A stretch of DNA of 64,000 nucleotides, from assembly GCF_000312485.1 (NCBI RefSeq), contig NZ_HE997644.1:287680-351679 (forward strand), given 5' to 3'. Below the pieces are notes generated by a model, which ran no database searches, was not told the origin of the DNA, and worked only from the letters and a program-made list of their open reading frames with translations. Shown here one piece after another: positions 1 through 9,355 of the stretch (position 1 is the first letter of the stretch; each line of letters begins with the position of its first letter). This stretch comes from Yersinia massiliensis CCUG 53443 (lineage in GTDB: Bacteria > Pseudomonadota > Gammaproteobacteria > Enterobacterales > Enterobacteriaceae). Made by a program: the position numbers and the translations under genes.

Positions 1-1277
1 ATGTCTATATTGATTTACTGACGGACTCAGGTACTGGCGCAATGAGTGATCGTCAATGGGCGGGGTTAATGATGGGCGATGAAGCCTATGCGGGTTCACG
101 CAATTATTATAATTTGTGTGATCAAGTGAAGAAGCTGATCGGTTACCCGTTTACCATTCCCACCCATCAGGGCCGTGGAGCGGAACAAATCCTATTCCCT
201 TGCTTGATTGCGAAAAAACAAAAAGCGGGCGGCGCGAAAAACCCTGTCTTTATTTCTAACTTCCATTTCGATACTACTGCCGCCCACGTTGAAATGAATG
301 GTGCCAAAGCCATCAACGTTGTGACGCCGAAAGCCTTTGATACTGTGGCTTATTACGATTGGAAAGGCGATTTCGATTTAGATCAACTCAAGGCCACCAT
401 TGCCGAATACGGGGCAGAAAACGTCGTCTCAATTATTACGACCGTCACCTGTAACAGCTCTGGCGGACAGCCGATTTCAATGAGCAATATGCGCGAGGTG
501 TATCGCATTGCTCAACAGCATAATATCCCCGTTGTCATTGACTCGGCCCGCTTCTGCGAAAACGCTTGGTTTATTAAGCAACGTGAACCTGGTTATGGCG
601 ATAAGTCGATCAAAGAGATCATTCTGGAGATGTACCAGTATGGCGACATGCTCACCATGTCAGCCAAAAAAGACCCGATGGTTAACATTGGCGGCTTATG
701 CTGCTTCCGCAACGATGAAGACTTGTTCAACGACGTTCGTATCCGTTGCGTGCCAATGGAAGGTTTTGTCACTTACGGTGGTTTGGCGGGCCGCGATATG
801 GAAGCGCTGGCCATCGGGTTAGAAGAAGGGATGAATGAAGACTTCCTGACTTACCGTATTGGCCAAGTTGAGTATCTGGGTGAACGCCTACGCGCGGGGG
901 GGATTCCGATTCAATACCCAACAGGGGGCCATGCCGTCTTTGTCGATGCCAAAATCCTACTGCCCCATATTCCGGCGGAACAATTCCCTGCGCAGGCACT
1001 GAACAACGCCTTGTATCTGGAAGCGGGTATCCGTAGCGTGGAAATTGGTTCACTCCTGCTCGGCCGTGATCCGCAAACTGGCAAGCAAAAACCCTCACCA
1101 CTGGAATTGCTACGCCTGACCATTCCACGCCGTGTCTACACTAACGACCATATGGATTACATTGCCGATGCGCTGATTGCACTTAAATCACGTGCTGAAG
1201 AAATCAAAGGGCTGACTTTCACCTACGAACCCCCTGTTTTGCGTCACTTTGTTGCCCGTTTGAAACCCATCGAGTAA
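1..1277 (+). CDS. tnaA: Tryptophanase, 5'-truncated by window edge
   Basis: PLP-dependent beta-eliminating lyase that splits L-tryptophan into indole, pyruvate and ammonia. The frame is open from base 3 through the internal ATG at 42, and the residues before that ATG ([13 protein letters not shown]) match the family, so the gene starts off the left edge. About 424 residues are present against roughly 471 in E. coli TnaA. The PLP lysine is the second Lys of the SAKKD motif near base 669. The family includes tyrosine phenol-lyase; the Asp at bases 270-272 in FHFDTT matches the tryptophanase Asp, where tyrosine phenol-lyase has Thr, and the segment [11 protein letters not shown] is also tryptophanase-like. 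A permease gene follows on the same strand after 108 bp, as in tna operons. Any tnaC leader would lie outside the window. Confidence 0.88.
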   Translation, partial: VYIDLLTDSGTGAMSDRQWAGLMMGDEAYAGSRNYYNLCDQVKKLIGYPFTIPTHQGRGAEQILFPCLIAKKQKAGGAKNPVFISNFHFDTTAAHVEMNGAKAINVVTPKAFDTVAYYDWKGDFDLDQLKATIAEYGAENVVSIITTVTCNSSGGQPISMSNMREVYRIAQQHNIPVVIDSARFCENAWFIKQREPGYGDKSIKEIILEMYQYGDMLTMSAKKDPMVNIGGLCCFRNDEDLFNDVRIRCVPMEGFVTYGGLAGRDMEALAIGLEEGMNEDFLTYRIGQVEYLGERLRAGGIPIQYPTGGHAVFVDAKILLPHIPAEQFPAQALNNALYLEAGIRSVEIGSLLLGRDPQTGKQKPSPLELLRLTIPRRVYTNDHMDYIADALIALKSRAEEIKGLTFTYEPPVLRHFVARLKPIE

Positions 1278-1303
1278 GCGGCAACTGCCATTCTGACAAT
1301 ACG

Positions 1304-1326
1304 CCCCCTATCGCACCGGTAGGGGG
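1304..1326 (+). other. Hairpin between tryptophanase and permease genes
   Basis: A 7-bp stem (CCCCCTA at 1304-1310 with TAGGGGG at 1320-1326) lies in the 108-bp gap. No T-run follows, so it is not a standard intrinsic terminator. It may stabilise the upstream mRNA or weaken read-through. Confidence 0.4.
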
Positions 1327-1385
1327 TACACAGCGACCAAATTGTTACCTCTATAAGTGGTAAAACCACACGAGGACACCCTACT

Positions 1386-2648
1386 ATGGCCCAAACAACA
1401 TTAGAAGATCAGGTCACAGCAGTAAAAATTAAAAGTCCTTCCCTACTCGGTGGTGCAATGATTATTGCAGGCACCATTGTGGGCGCAGGGATGTTTTCGC
1501 TACCCGTTGTTATGTCAGGGATCTGGTTTTATTGGTCTATCGCCGTTCTGGTTTTTACTTGGTTTTGCATGCTTCACTCAGGATTAATGATCCTCGAAGC
1601 CAACCTCAACTACCACACCGGTGCCAGTTTTGACACCATCACCAAAGACTTACTGGGCAATGGCTGGAACGTGATTAATGGCCTGACCGTCGCCTTTGTA
1701 CTCTACATTCTGACCTATGCCTATATCTCCGCCAGCGGTTCTGTTATTCAACACACGCTACGTGGAATGGGGGTTGATTTTCCTGCTCGATTAGGTGGCT
1801 TATTCTTTGCCTTATTTGTCGCCTTTATTGTCTGGCTCAGTACCACTGCGGTGAGCCGCATGACAACTATCGTGCTAGGCGCAAAAATACTCACCTTCTT
1901 TATGACGTTTGGCGGGCTGCTAGGGCATGTCGAACCCGTTAAGTTGTTTAACCTAAGCGATGCTAACCCCAGTTATCTGCCCTATCTACTGATGACACTG
2001 CCGTTTTGTCTGGCCTCATTCGGCTACCACGGTAACGTCCCTAGCCTGATGAAGCATTACGGCAAGAATCCTCATCGAATCCGCAACTGTTTGCTGATTG
2101 GCACACTGCTGGCACTGACCCTCTATATCATTTGGCTAGTCGGCACCATGGGCAATATTCCGCGACCGCAGTTTCGTGAAATAGCCAGTCAGGGCGGCAA
2201 TATCGATGTGTTGGTCAGTGCGTTAGGGGGGATCTTAAAAAGCCCGTCAATGGACCTGCTGCTGACGGTATTCTCAAACTTCGCGGTCGCCAGTTCATTC
2301 CTGGGCGTGACATTGGGATTATTCGATTATCTGGCTGATTTATTTAAATTTGACGACAGCCGCTTAGGGCGCGGGAAAACCGCCGCCATCACCTTCATAC
2401 CGCCCATTTTGGGTGGCCTGATTTACCCTGATGGCTTCATCTACGCCATCGGCTACGCGGGACTCGCCGCCACTGTCTGGGCTGCCATCGTCCCCGCGCT
2501 GTTGGCCCGAGCCTCTCGCAAACGCTTTGGTAGTCCGCTGTATCGTGTATGGGGAGGGACACCCATGATTGTGTTGATTCTGCTGTTCGGGGCAGTGAAT
2601 GCCATCGCCCATGTTCTGTCCAGCTTGAATCTGCTGCCGGTCTACTAA
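1386..2648 (+). CDS. tnaB: Aromatic amino acid permease (TnaB/Mtr/TyrP family)
   Basis: Inner-membrane proton-coupled importer of the hydroxy/aromatic amino acid permease (HAAAP) family, 420 aa with about 11 hydrophobic segments. The N-terminal signature is [19 protein letters not shown]; further on, [32 protein letters not shown] and [19 protein letters not shown] are close to E. coli TnaB and Mtr. The start ATG follows GAGGACACCCTACT. Its position just after tryptophanase argues for tryptophan as substrate, giving a tnaAB-type catabolic operon, although relatives are also named TutB or TyrP and specificity cannot be read from sequence. Confidence 0.85.
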   Translation: MAQTTLEDQVTAVKIKSPSLLGGAMIIAGTIVGAGMFSLPVVMSGIWFYWSIAVLVFTWFCMLHSGLMILEANLNYHTGASFDTITKDLLGNGWNVINGLTVAFVLYILTYAYISASGSVIQHTLRGMGVDFPARLGGLFFALFVAFIVWLSTTAVSRMTTIVLGAKILTFFMTFGGLLGHVEPVKLFNLSDANPSYLPYLLMTLPFCLASFGYHGNVPSLMKHYGKNPHRIRNCLLIGTLLALTLYIIWLVGTMGNIPRPQFREIASQGGNIDVLVSALGGILKSPSMDLLLTVFSNFAVASSFLGVTLGLFDYLADLFKFDDSRLGRGKTAAITFIPPILGGLIYPDGFIYAIGYAGLAATVWAAIVPALLARASRKRFGSPLYRVWGGTPMIVLILLFGAVNAIAHVLSSLNLLPVY

Positions 2649-2660
2649 AACTCATCAACC

Positions 2661-2678
2661 AGCGCCCTACGGGGCGCT
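2661..2678. terminator. Short convergent hairpin between tnaB and setA
   Basis: A 7-bp GC-rich stem (AGCGCCC/GGGCGCT, loop TACG) occupies the 28-bp space between two convergent genes and touches the setA stop codon. There is no good T-run on either side, so a bidirectional terminator role is only likely. Confidence 0.4.
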
Positions 2679-3858
2679 ATGCTTCCCTGACTCGCGCACA
2701 AATAATCAACGCTAAAACCGCTAGCACCATCGCCACCACATACACCGAATCATGGCCCCAAGTTTCGGTCAGTACCCCTTGCAACACACCCGCTAAAATG
2801 ACACCCGTCGAAATACTGTTGGTGAACAACGTGGTCGCCGCCCCAGCCCTGCCCGGCATCAGATCTTGGAAATAGAGCATTCCGATACCGGCAACGATAC
2901 CGATAAAAATGGCGTTAAAAATTTGCAGCAGCATCAGTGCAGATTTGAATTTAAACAGCACCAATCCGGTATAGAACAAGACGCCCGCGAGCACCGCAAA
3001 CAGCATGATTTTACGTTTACCAAAGCGTCTGACTGAATATCCCGCCAGCAACATGATAGGGATTTCCAGCCCCGCAGCGGTACCCATCAATAAGCCGGCC
3101 AACCGCTCAGGCAACCCCAAACTGGCGGTGATATAGAGTGGCATATCAATGATGTACATGGTGTTGCACGTCCACATCAGCAACGAGGCAATAAACAACA
3201 GCAGGACGTCTTTGTCGGCGAATAGGCTGCCTTGCACCACTACCGGTGCATCCTCTACGGGTTCTGCGCGCTTCACTGAGGGTAAGACAAACCACACCAC
3301 CAGCGCACTCAGCACAAAAATACCGGCGGCAATACTGAACATCAGCGTAAAGCCATAATTAAGTGCCAACATAAACGACAGCGGCGGCCCGATAACCCAA
3401 GCCAATGAGAGCTGCGCACGCATAATGGAGCTGAACATCACCACTTCACGTGCCGAGTTATCCGCGTATTCACGCGCCAAAGCAAAGATTTGCGGCATGG
3501 CAGTGTTGGCGACCGCTGCCAAGAGCACACCGGCAGTGATTAACGTCAGATAATCACGATTAAAAGCAAATAATAGGCAGTTCCCCACCGCCATCAAGTA
3601 ACAGACCATGATGAGTTTGCGGCGATCGCCACGTAAGTCTGAGCGTTTAGCCAGTAAGAAACTGACGGTTATCCCAGCAATGGCATTCACGGTATAAAAC
3701 AGGCCGACCCACAGTGGCCGGACTTTCACTTCCGTACTTAAAAACAGGCTTAAGGTCGGTGCCTGTAACGCGCCCGCGATACCTGAAAGAAAAGCCACCA
3801 CAAAGAAAGCAAGAAATACCGGGTTGATGCGGCGGGAAAAAGTTAATGCAGATTTCAT
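2677..3858 (-). CDS. setA: Sugar efflux transporter SetA
   Basis: MFS sugar exporter, 393 aa, 12 predicted membrane spans, inner membrane. It is nearly collinear with E. coli SetA: GALQAPTLSLFLS, FYTVNAIAGI, AKRSDLRGDRRKLI, LAREYADNSAREVVMFSS and RAQLSLAWVIGPPL are shared. SetA-type pumps export glucosides, lactose and glucose analogues. It lies downstream of an sgrS-like RNA on the same strand, as in E. coli, where sgrS-setA forms one stress-induced unit. The gap of roughly 190 bp between the sgrS terminator and this gene could hold its own promoter. Confidence 0.93.
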   Translation of the reverse strand: MKSALTFSRRINPVFLAFFVVAFLSGIAGALQAPTLSLFLSTEVKVRPLWVGLFYTVNAIAGITVSFLLAKRSDLRGDRRKLIMVCYLMAVGNCLLFAFNRDYLTLITAGVLLAAVANTAMPQIFALAREYADNSAREVVMFSSIMRAQLSLAWVIGPPLSFMLALNYGFTLMFSIAAGIFVLSALVVWFVLPSVKRAEPVEDAPVVVQGSLFADKDVLLLFIASLLMWTCNTMYIIDMPLYITASLGLPERLAGLLMGTAAGLEIPIMLLAGYSVRRFGKRKIMLFAVLAGVLFYTGLVLFKFKSALMLLQIFNAIFIGIVAGIGMLYFQDLMPGRAGAATTLFTNSISTGVILAGVLQGVLTETWGHDSVYVVAMVLAVLALIICARVREA

Positions 3859-4050
3859 TCCAGGCTCCAGCGCCAGAAACAGCTATTACGCCCTCTCCCC
3901 CGATTTCAAGTGCAAGCGCGCCTTGAAATTGGTTAGGCAGAAGCGACAGAAGTGCTTATTTTTAGAGAAAGATAAATTAATTTTATACTCAAATATTTGC
4001 GTTGCAATGAATGCTTATTATCACGCCACTGCGTCAATCACGCAGAGTAA

Positions 4051-4135
4051 TAAAAAAAGCCAGCGGGCGACTAAACCTGCTGGCTGGTGAACAACACCAT
4101 TACTCAGAAATTTTGGAACTCAGTATCACAGCAAG
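4051..4135 (-). ncRNA. sgrS: SgrS small RNA, 3' part with terminator (5' end not set)
   Basis: Read on the minus strand, this region has the ordered elements of the E. coli SgrS 3' end: a seed-like CTGAGTAATGGTG (4095-4107), a small GGTG/CACC hairpin (4086-4098), and a strong terminator (AGCCAGC/GCTGGCT at 4058-4064 and 4079-4085) followed by seven T. E. coli has CTGAGTATTGGTG at the matching place, the part that pairs with the ptsG leader through Hfq. A second CTGAGT half-seed lies at 4120-4125. No SgrT-like peptide is encoded. It is on the same strand as setA and just 3' of the glycyl radical enzyme gene. I saw no convincing promoter, so the 5' end could be near 4130-4190, or the RNA could come from that gene's 3' UTR. 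Confidence 0.75.
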
Positions 4136-4189
4136 ATTCATTTCACTGCACAGTCAACACTTAACACGTTCAATCTCTAACATCAGGGA

Positions 4190-6622
4190 TCACAGCGTAT
4201 GCTCGGTACGGGCGATGATATCGTCCTGTGCATCAGGTGATAACGCGGTGAAGAAGGCCGAATAACCTGCCACTCTGACCACCAGATCACGGTAACGATC
4301 CGGATGCTGCTTGGCATCCACCAGCGTCTCGCGGGAGACGATGTTGTATTGCACGTGCCAGCCCAGATACTCCTCAAAGAAGGTGCGTAACATCATCATC
4401 AACTTTTCGCGGTCACGAGGATTATCCAGCGTGGACGGGTTCAGTTTTTGATTCAGCAAGACGCCCCCCAGAATTGAAGCGGTAGGTAGCTTGGACAACG
4501 AGTTAAACACCGCCGTTGGCCCTAAATGGTCAGTACCAGAGGCAGGGCTTGCCCCTTCCGCCAGCGGGCTATGCGCCTTGCGGCCATCCGGTGTGGCCAT
4601 CGTGGCCGCACCAAAGGGCACGTTGGCAGAAATGGATGATGTCCCTGCGTAATAGGTGCCACCAATCGGGCCACGACCGAAACGAGTGTTGTGGTATTGC
4701 TTCAGTTCATCGATGTAGGTCTGATACGCCCGCACTAACAGTTGGTCGACATCATCGACATCATTGCCGTATTTCGGTGCTGAATTAATCAAATGTTGGC
4801 GAAGTTGTTCACCGTTCAGCCCTTCAAAATCATTGGCAAGGGCGGTTGCCAGTTGCTGCTGGCCGATAAGCTGTTGTTCAAACACCAGTTTACGCACGGC
4901 GGCTAGGCTATTACCTAAGTTGGCAATCCCCACTTGCAAGCCAGAAACCCAGTCGTAACGCGCGCCCCCTTGTTTGATGCTTTTACCGCGCTCAATACAA
5001 TCATCCACCAGCGCTGAACAGACAATATCGTGGGCGTTCTCTTCCAGCACGGTATCAACCACGCACTCTATCTCAATGGATTTGCGGGTGTAATAGCGAA
5101 TCTGCTGATCCCATTGCGCCATCACTTGGTCGAAATCGGTGAAGTTACCTTTTGATAACCCCTGCTCTTGCGGCATGAAGACTTGCCCAGATGTCGCATC
5201 ACGGCCTTGTTCTAACGCGGCCAACATCACACGAGCGAAGTTAATGAAACTCATGCCAGTACAGCGATAACCCCATTTCCCCCCGACGGCAGTTTCAATA
5301 CAACCAATGGCCGCATAGTCGTAAGCATCCTGCGGTTCCACACCCAACTTGATAAATTCAGGAATGACGATTTCATCATTATTAAAGGCTGGCATACCAA
5401 AACCACAGCGGATGACCTGTACACAAGCATCAAGGAAATCATCACTGATCCCCGCATGGTAGCGGACACTGAGGTTGGGCTGAGTGGATTTTAAGCGGCC
5501 ACAAGATTCCAGCACGGCATACGAGAGCGGATTGACGGCATCAATGGCTTTGCCCTGCACCAATTTTTGCCCGCCGATAGTGACGTTTTGATAAAGCGGG
5601 CTGCCTGCCGATGCCTTGGAGTGAGAGCCAGAACGAATCTTGTTCACTTCCAGTAATTTCAGCCAGCAGCTATGCAGCATTTCAATGGCTTGTTCGCGGC
5701 TGAGGGTGTTTTCCAGCTCAACATCGCGGCGATACCAAGGGTAGAGGTACTGGTCGAGGCGACCAAATGATACCGAGTGACCATTGGATTCAATTTGCAG
5801 TATCAGTTGAATGAAATAGCACAGTTGCAACGCTTGCCAGAAACTCTGCGGTGGTTGATGAGCAATCAGCGCGCAGTTATCAGCCATATTCAACAACTCA
5901 GCGCGCCGCCATTCACGGGTTTCTTCCTCTGCCATTTGTCGCGCCACTGCGGCATAACGCTCAATATGTTCACTCAGCGCCACCAGCGAGATATCAATCG
6001 CTTTCAGGAATTGCTCTTTGTGCAAGTCACTCCAGTCGGTCAGTTGCAGGCGCTCACGGCGACTGGCGACTTTAGCGCGCAGGCCATCCAAACCTTTCTC
6101 CAGCAACAGTGGGAAGTTCACCGCCAAATGGGCATCACCGGAAGTCATATTACCTTCCGCTTTGATGATACCCGTCGCCAGTAAGGCTTTCTGTTCATCG
6201 GTAAACATGCCGTAGCAGCGGTCCTGCACGGTTTGACCACGCCACCATGGGCAGATTTGATGCAATACCGCTTTGTCTTGTTCGCTGACGGAGAAACCTG
6301 CGCCTGGGCGATCGGCTAAGTCATCGATTTCACTTTCGATCCAGCCGACGGTGTACTCAGGGAAAATAGGGGCTGCACGCAGTTGGCTAGCCTGATTACC
6401 GATAATCAACTCATCATTTTTGATCCACACCGTGCGCTGCTGTAAATGGTGGGCCAAGGCTAACGCACGACGAACCGGTAGCGGTTTATCCTGATGCTGC
6501 TGATAAGCCTCGGTGTAATGCTGCGCCCGCTCCGTACACACTGGCGGTTTCACAATATGAATCAGGGCGTTTTTATGCTGTTTTGTCCGTTCGCTTAGGG
6601 TTACCAAATCGAGAGTGGTCAT
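4190..6622 (-). CDS. Glycyl radical enzyme, YbiW/PflD type
   Basis: 810-aa oxygen-sensitive radical enzyme, the same length as E. coli YbiW. The thiyl cysteine is about Cys441 in AIGCIETAVGG, with Glu443. The C-terminal radical loop RVAGYSAFF places the radical glycine near Gly786. Pyruvate formate-lyase carries Cys-Cys at the active site, so the GCxE motif puts this protein with C-O/C-N lyases and dehydratases, and the usual label 'formate acetyltransferase' is probably wrong. As I recall, E. coli YbiW and PflD cleave 1,5-anhydrohexitol 6-phosphates; the same activity here is inference. The ATG at 6622 lies 4 bp from the stop of the upstream activase gene. The pair sits between sgrR and sgrS-setA. 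Confidence 0.85.
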   Translation of the reverse strand: MTTLDLVTLSERTKQHKNALIHIVKPPVCTERAQHYTEAYQQHQDKPLPVRRALALAHHLQQRTVWIKNDELIIGNQASQLRAAPIFPEYTVGWIESEIDDLADRPGAGFSVSEQDKAVLHQICPWWRGQTVQDRCYGMFTDEQKALLATGIIKAEGNMTSGDAHLAVNFPLLLEKGLDGLRAKVASRRERLQLTDWSDLHKEQFLKAIDISLVALSEHIERYAAVARQMAEEETREWRRAELLNMADNCALIAHQPPQSFWQALQLCYFIQLILQIESNGHSVSFGRLDQYLYPWYRRDVELENTLSREQAIEMLHSCWLKLLEVNKIRSGSHSKASAGSPLYQNVTIGGQKLVQGKAIDAVNPLSYAVLESCGRLKSTQPNLSVRYHAGISDDFLDACVQVIRCGFGMPAFNNDEIVIPEFIKLGVEPQDAYDYAAIGCIETAVGGKWGYRCTGMSFINFARVMLAALEQGRDATSGQVFMPQEQGLSKGNFTDFDQVMAQWDQQIRYYTRKSIEIECVVDTVLEENAHDIVCSALVDDCIERGKSIKQGGARYDWVSGLQVGIANLGNSLAAVRKLVFEQQLIGQQQLATALANDFEGLNGEQLRQHLINSAPKYGNDVDDVDQLLVRAYQTYIDELKQYHNTRFGRGPIGGTYYAGTSSISANVPFGAATMATPDGRKAHSPLAEGASPASGTDHLGPTAVFNSLSKLPTASILGGVLLNQKLNPSTLDNPRDREKLMMMLRTFFEEYLGWHVQYNIVSRETLVDAKQHPDRYRDLVVRVAGYSAFFTALSPDAQDDIIARTEHTL

Positions 6623-6626
6623 TGCG

Positions 6627-7527
6627 TCATCCTCTTAACATTGCGGTCAGGCCCTTGTCACGGGCATAACTTTCCGCGAAGGCCAACAAATCAGGTGCAT
6701 CCAAAGGGGTACTTGCGGCCAGATAGGTTTCACCCAGCAACGAATATTTACTGATACCCAGTGTGTGATAAGGCAAAAAATGAATCTCTTTCACACCAAT
6801 CTCATCAGCGGCAAAATCGACGATCCCTTTCACCGAACGACGATCAGCATTGAAATCAGGGATTAACGGCACTCGCACGGTGATATTGGTGCCCGCGGCG
6901 GCTAAATGGCGGAAATTCGCCATAACCCGTTTGGCAGATCCCCCCCGTCCACTGATGGAAACGGCGCTCATCGGTGTGTTTTAAATCTGCCAGCATCAAA
7001 TCAAGCCACGGCAATGATGGTGCGATGTAACGCCATGGCGTGTGTAAGCAAGATTCAACTGCCGTATGAATGCCCAGTTGATGGCAACGTTGCAATATTT
7101 CAGCGGCAGTCTCAGGCTGCATAAAAGGTTCGCCACCGGATAAGGTCACTCCACCACCGCTGCGCCGATAAAATGGCAAATCGCGCAGTAAAGTCTCCAT
7201 CGTGGCATCCATATCAATGGGGCGACCACATACCGTCAGTGCGCCACTGGGGCAGCGAAGGGTGAGCGTCTGAATATCCTCTTCGACCAATAACTGGCGC
7301 TGGATAACGAGCTGGTCATCCATTCGTTGGATCGCTTGCGGGCAACTTTGCTGACACAAATCGCAACCGGAGAGACAAAGACGTGGGTCATATAACACAT
7401 CAGGTTTTGCTGATCGGCTCTCCGGATTTTGGCACCAACGACAACTGAGCGAACAGCCTTTAAGGAACACCACGCTACGAATGCCAGGACCGTCATGGGT
7501 GGAATAACGTTGTAGATTAAAAATCAT
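6627..7527 (-). pseudogene. Glycyl radical enzyme activase, frameshifted in a G7 tract
   Basis: Radical-SAM activating enzyme for the adjacent glycyl radical enzyme. The start is ATG 7527 behind GGAGGG. Residues 25-32 carry CxxxCxxC (CSLSCRWC) for the SAM cluster, followed by a ferredoxin-like [13 protein letters not shown] insert and SGGEP. In a run of seven G (plus-strand C7 at 6940-6946) the frame shifts after QWTGG near residue 194. The next frame continues [16 protein letters not shown] and [14 protein letters not shown] to a normal C-terminus and stop at 6627. With one G fewer the gene would be a single 299-aa frame. Causes could be true loss, slippage-based phase switching, or a sequencing error. 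Confidence 0.85.
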
Positions 7528-7651
7528 ATTATCCCTCCACTTAGTGTGACTTCTTAGACGTTGCAGTGATAACCCACTTTTCATGCACACCAGTATCTGC
7601 GTAATATAGGGAAAGAAAAATTGATGAATTTTGCCGTGGAGTTCCCCTTTT

Positions 7652-9313
7652 ATGTCTGCCTCACGTCTGCAACAACAGTTTATTCGGCTCTGGCAACGTT
7701 TTAATGGCCAGCCAACGGAAACCACCTTGCAAGAACTCGCAGACGTACTCAGTTGTTCACGTCGCCATGTCCGATCCTTGCTGAGCAGCATGCAACAAGC
7801 GGGTTGGCTGAGTTGGCAAGCCGAGGCAGGCCGTGGTAAACGCTCACAATTAACGTTTCTCTATTCTGGTTTAGCACTGCAACAACAACGGGCCGAGGAA
7901 TTACTCGAGCAGGATCATATTGATCAACTGGTGCAGTTAGTTGGGGATAAAAAAGCCGTACGACAAATGCTGCTATCCCAGTTAGGACGTAGCTTTCGCC
8001 AAGGGAAACACATTCTGCGTGTGCTCTATTACCGCCCACTGCCTAATCTATTACCCGGTACTGCCCTACGACGTTCCGAAACGCATATGGTGCGGCAGAT
8101 ATTTAATGGCCTAACGCGAATAAATGAGGAAAACGGGGAACTCGAACCGGATTTATCTCATCACTGGCAAGCCATAAGCCCGTTGCATTGGCGTTTTTAT
8201 TTGCGGCCCGCCATCCATTTCCACCACGGACGTGAACTGGAAATGAACGATGTCATCGCCAGTTTGACGCGCTTGATTCCGCAGCCGCTGTTCTCGCACA
8301 TCACCGCCGTACGCTCCCCCACCCCCTATGTCATTGACGTGCATTTGAGCAGCCCAGACCACTGGTTACCTTGGTTATTGGGGTGCGTTCACGCCATGAT
8401 TTTGCCGCAAGAGTGGGAAAGCCAGCCGGACTTCCAGCGCCATCCTATCGGCACTGGCCCCTATTCGGTGATGCGTAATCACCACAGTCAGTTGAAAATT
8501 CAGGCCTTTGATAACTATTTTGGTTTTCGCGCACTGATTGATGAAGTGAACATCTGGGTGCTACCGGAACTGTCCGAGGAATTAGTTTACTCTGGCGTGC
8601 AGTTGCAAGCTGACGATACCAGTAAAAATGAGCTGGAAAGCCGCTTGGAAGAAGGCTGCTATTTCTTGCTGTTTGACCAGCGATCGGCGCAAACAAGCCA
8701 ACCCGAGATCCGCCGCTGGCTTTGCGAGCTGATCACACCGGTCGCCCTACTCAGCCATGCTGACCCGTTTTATCAGCGTTACTGGTCGCCCGCTTACGGC
8801 ATGCTACCGCGCTGGCACCATAACCGGTTGACCGCACTAGAGCCGAAGCCCGAAGGGTTAACTGAGCTTACGTTGACGTTTTACAGTGAGCATTCTGAAT
8901 TTGATGCCATCAGCCAAACACTGACCACACTGCTGGCCGCGCACGGCGTCAAATTGGTGATTCAGGTGGTCGATTATGTTAGTTGGTATCAAGGTGACGC
9001 GAGAAGCGATATGTGGCTTGGCAGCGCCAACTTCTACCTGCCGCTGGAGTTTTCACTGTTTGCGACCTTGTATGAGTTGCCCCTGCTGCAACATTGCCTC
9101 GACGACAAACTGCATCAAGACGTGGAATTATGGCGTAACAATGCCCTCCCCATGGTGGATTGGAGCCAACGATTGGTCAGCCAAAATCAATTCCACCCTC
9201 TCTTCCATCACTGGCTAGAATTATATGGGCAGCACAGCATGCGCGGCGTGCGCATGAACACCCTCGGCTGGTTTGATTTCAAATCCGCATGGTTTACCCC
9301 TCCCGAGGCATAA
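7652..9313 (+). CDS. sgrR: Transcriptional regulator SgrR
   Basis: 553-aa activator of the sugar-phosphate stress response; E. coli SgrR has 551. It has an N-terminal winged-helix DNA-binding domain ([26 protein letters not shown]) and a C-terminal solute-binding-protein-like domain (residues about 110-540; [19 protein letters not shown] core, [19 protein letters not shown]). The start is the ATG at 7652, matching the family N-terminus behind GGAG; the ATG at 7631 would add seven atypical residues. It is divergent from the radical-enzyme pair, with about 124 bp between start codons, and in E. coli it activates sgrS. Confidence 0.93.
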   Translation: MSASRLQQQFIRLWQRFNGQPTETTLQELADVLSCSRRHVRSLLSSMQQAGWLSWQAEAGRGKRSQLTFLYSGLALQQQRAEELLEQDHIDQLVQLVGDKKAVRQMLLSQLGRSFRQGKHILRVLYYRPLPNLLPGTALRRSETHMVRQIFNGLTRINEENGELEPDLSHHWQAISPLHWRFYLRPAIHFHHGRELEMNDVIASLTRLIPQPLFSHITAVRSPTPYVIDVHLSSPDHWLPWLLGCVHAMILPQEWESQPDFQRHPIGTGPYSVMRNHHSQLKIQAFDNYFGFRALIDEVNIWVLPELSEELVYSGVQLQADDTSKNELESRLEEGCYFLLFDQRSAQTSQPEIRRWLCELITPVALLSHADPFYQRYWSPAYGMLPRWHHNRLTALEPKPEGLTELTLTFYSEHSEFDAISQTLTTLLAAHGVKLVIQVVDYVSWYQGDARSDMWLGSANFYLPLEFSLFATLYELPLLQHCLDDKLHQDVELWRNNALPMVDWSQRLVSQNQFHPLFHHWLELYGQHSMRGVRMNTLGWFDFKSAWFTPPEA

Positions 9314-9355
9314 ACACACTTTCACCCGCCCGAATTAGTCTCTACAATAGCGCCG

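Noticed and set aside
1..1277. Tyrosine phenol-lyase as the identity of the first gene
   Set aside because: The specificity position carries Asp (FDTT), as in tryptophanase, rather than Thr, and the neighbour is a TnaB/Mtr-type permease.
3824..4265. Two overlapping plus-strand frames of 84-88 codons across the setA upstream and sgrS region
   Set aside because: They run antisense to setA, sgrS and the radical-enzyme gene and have no protein features.
4190..6622. Formate acetyltransferase (pyruvate formate-lyase)
   Set aside because: The active site has GCIE rather than the adjacent Cys-Cys pair needed for pyruvate formate-lyase.
7528..7791. Longer activase start upstream of ATG 7527
   Set aside because: The extra residues are antisense to the sgrR N-terminus and atypical; ATG 7527 has a strong GGAGGG.
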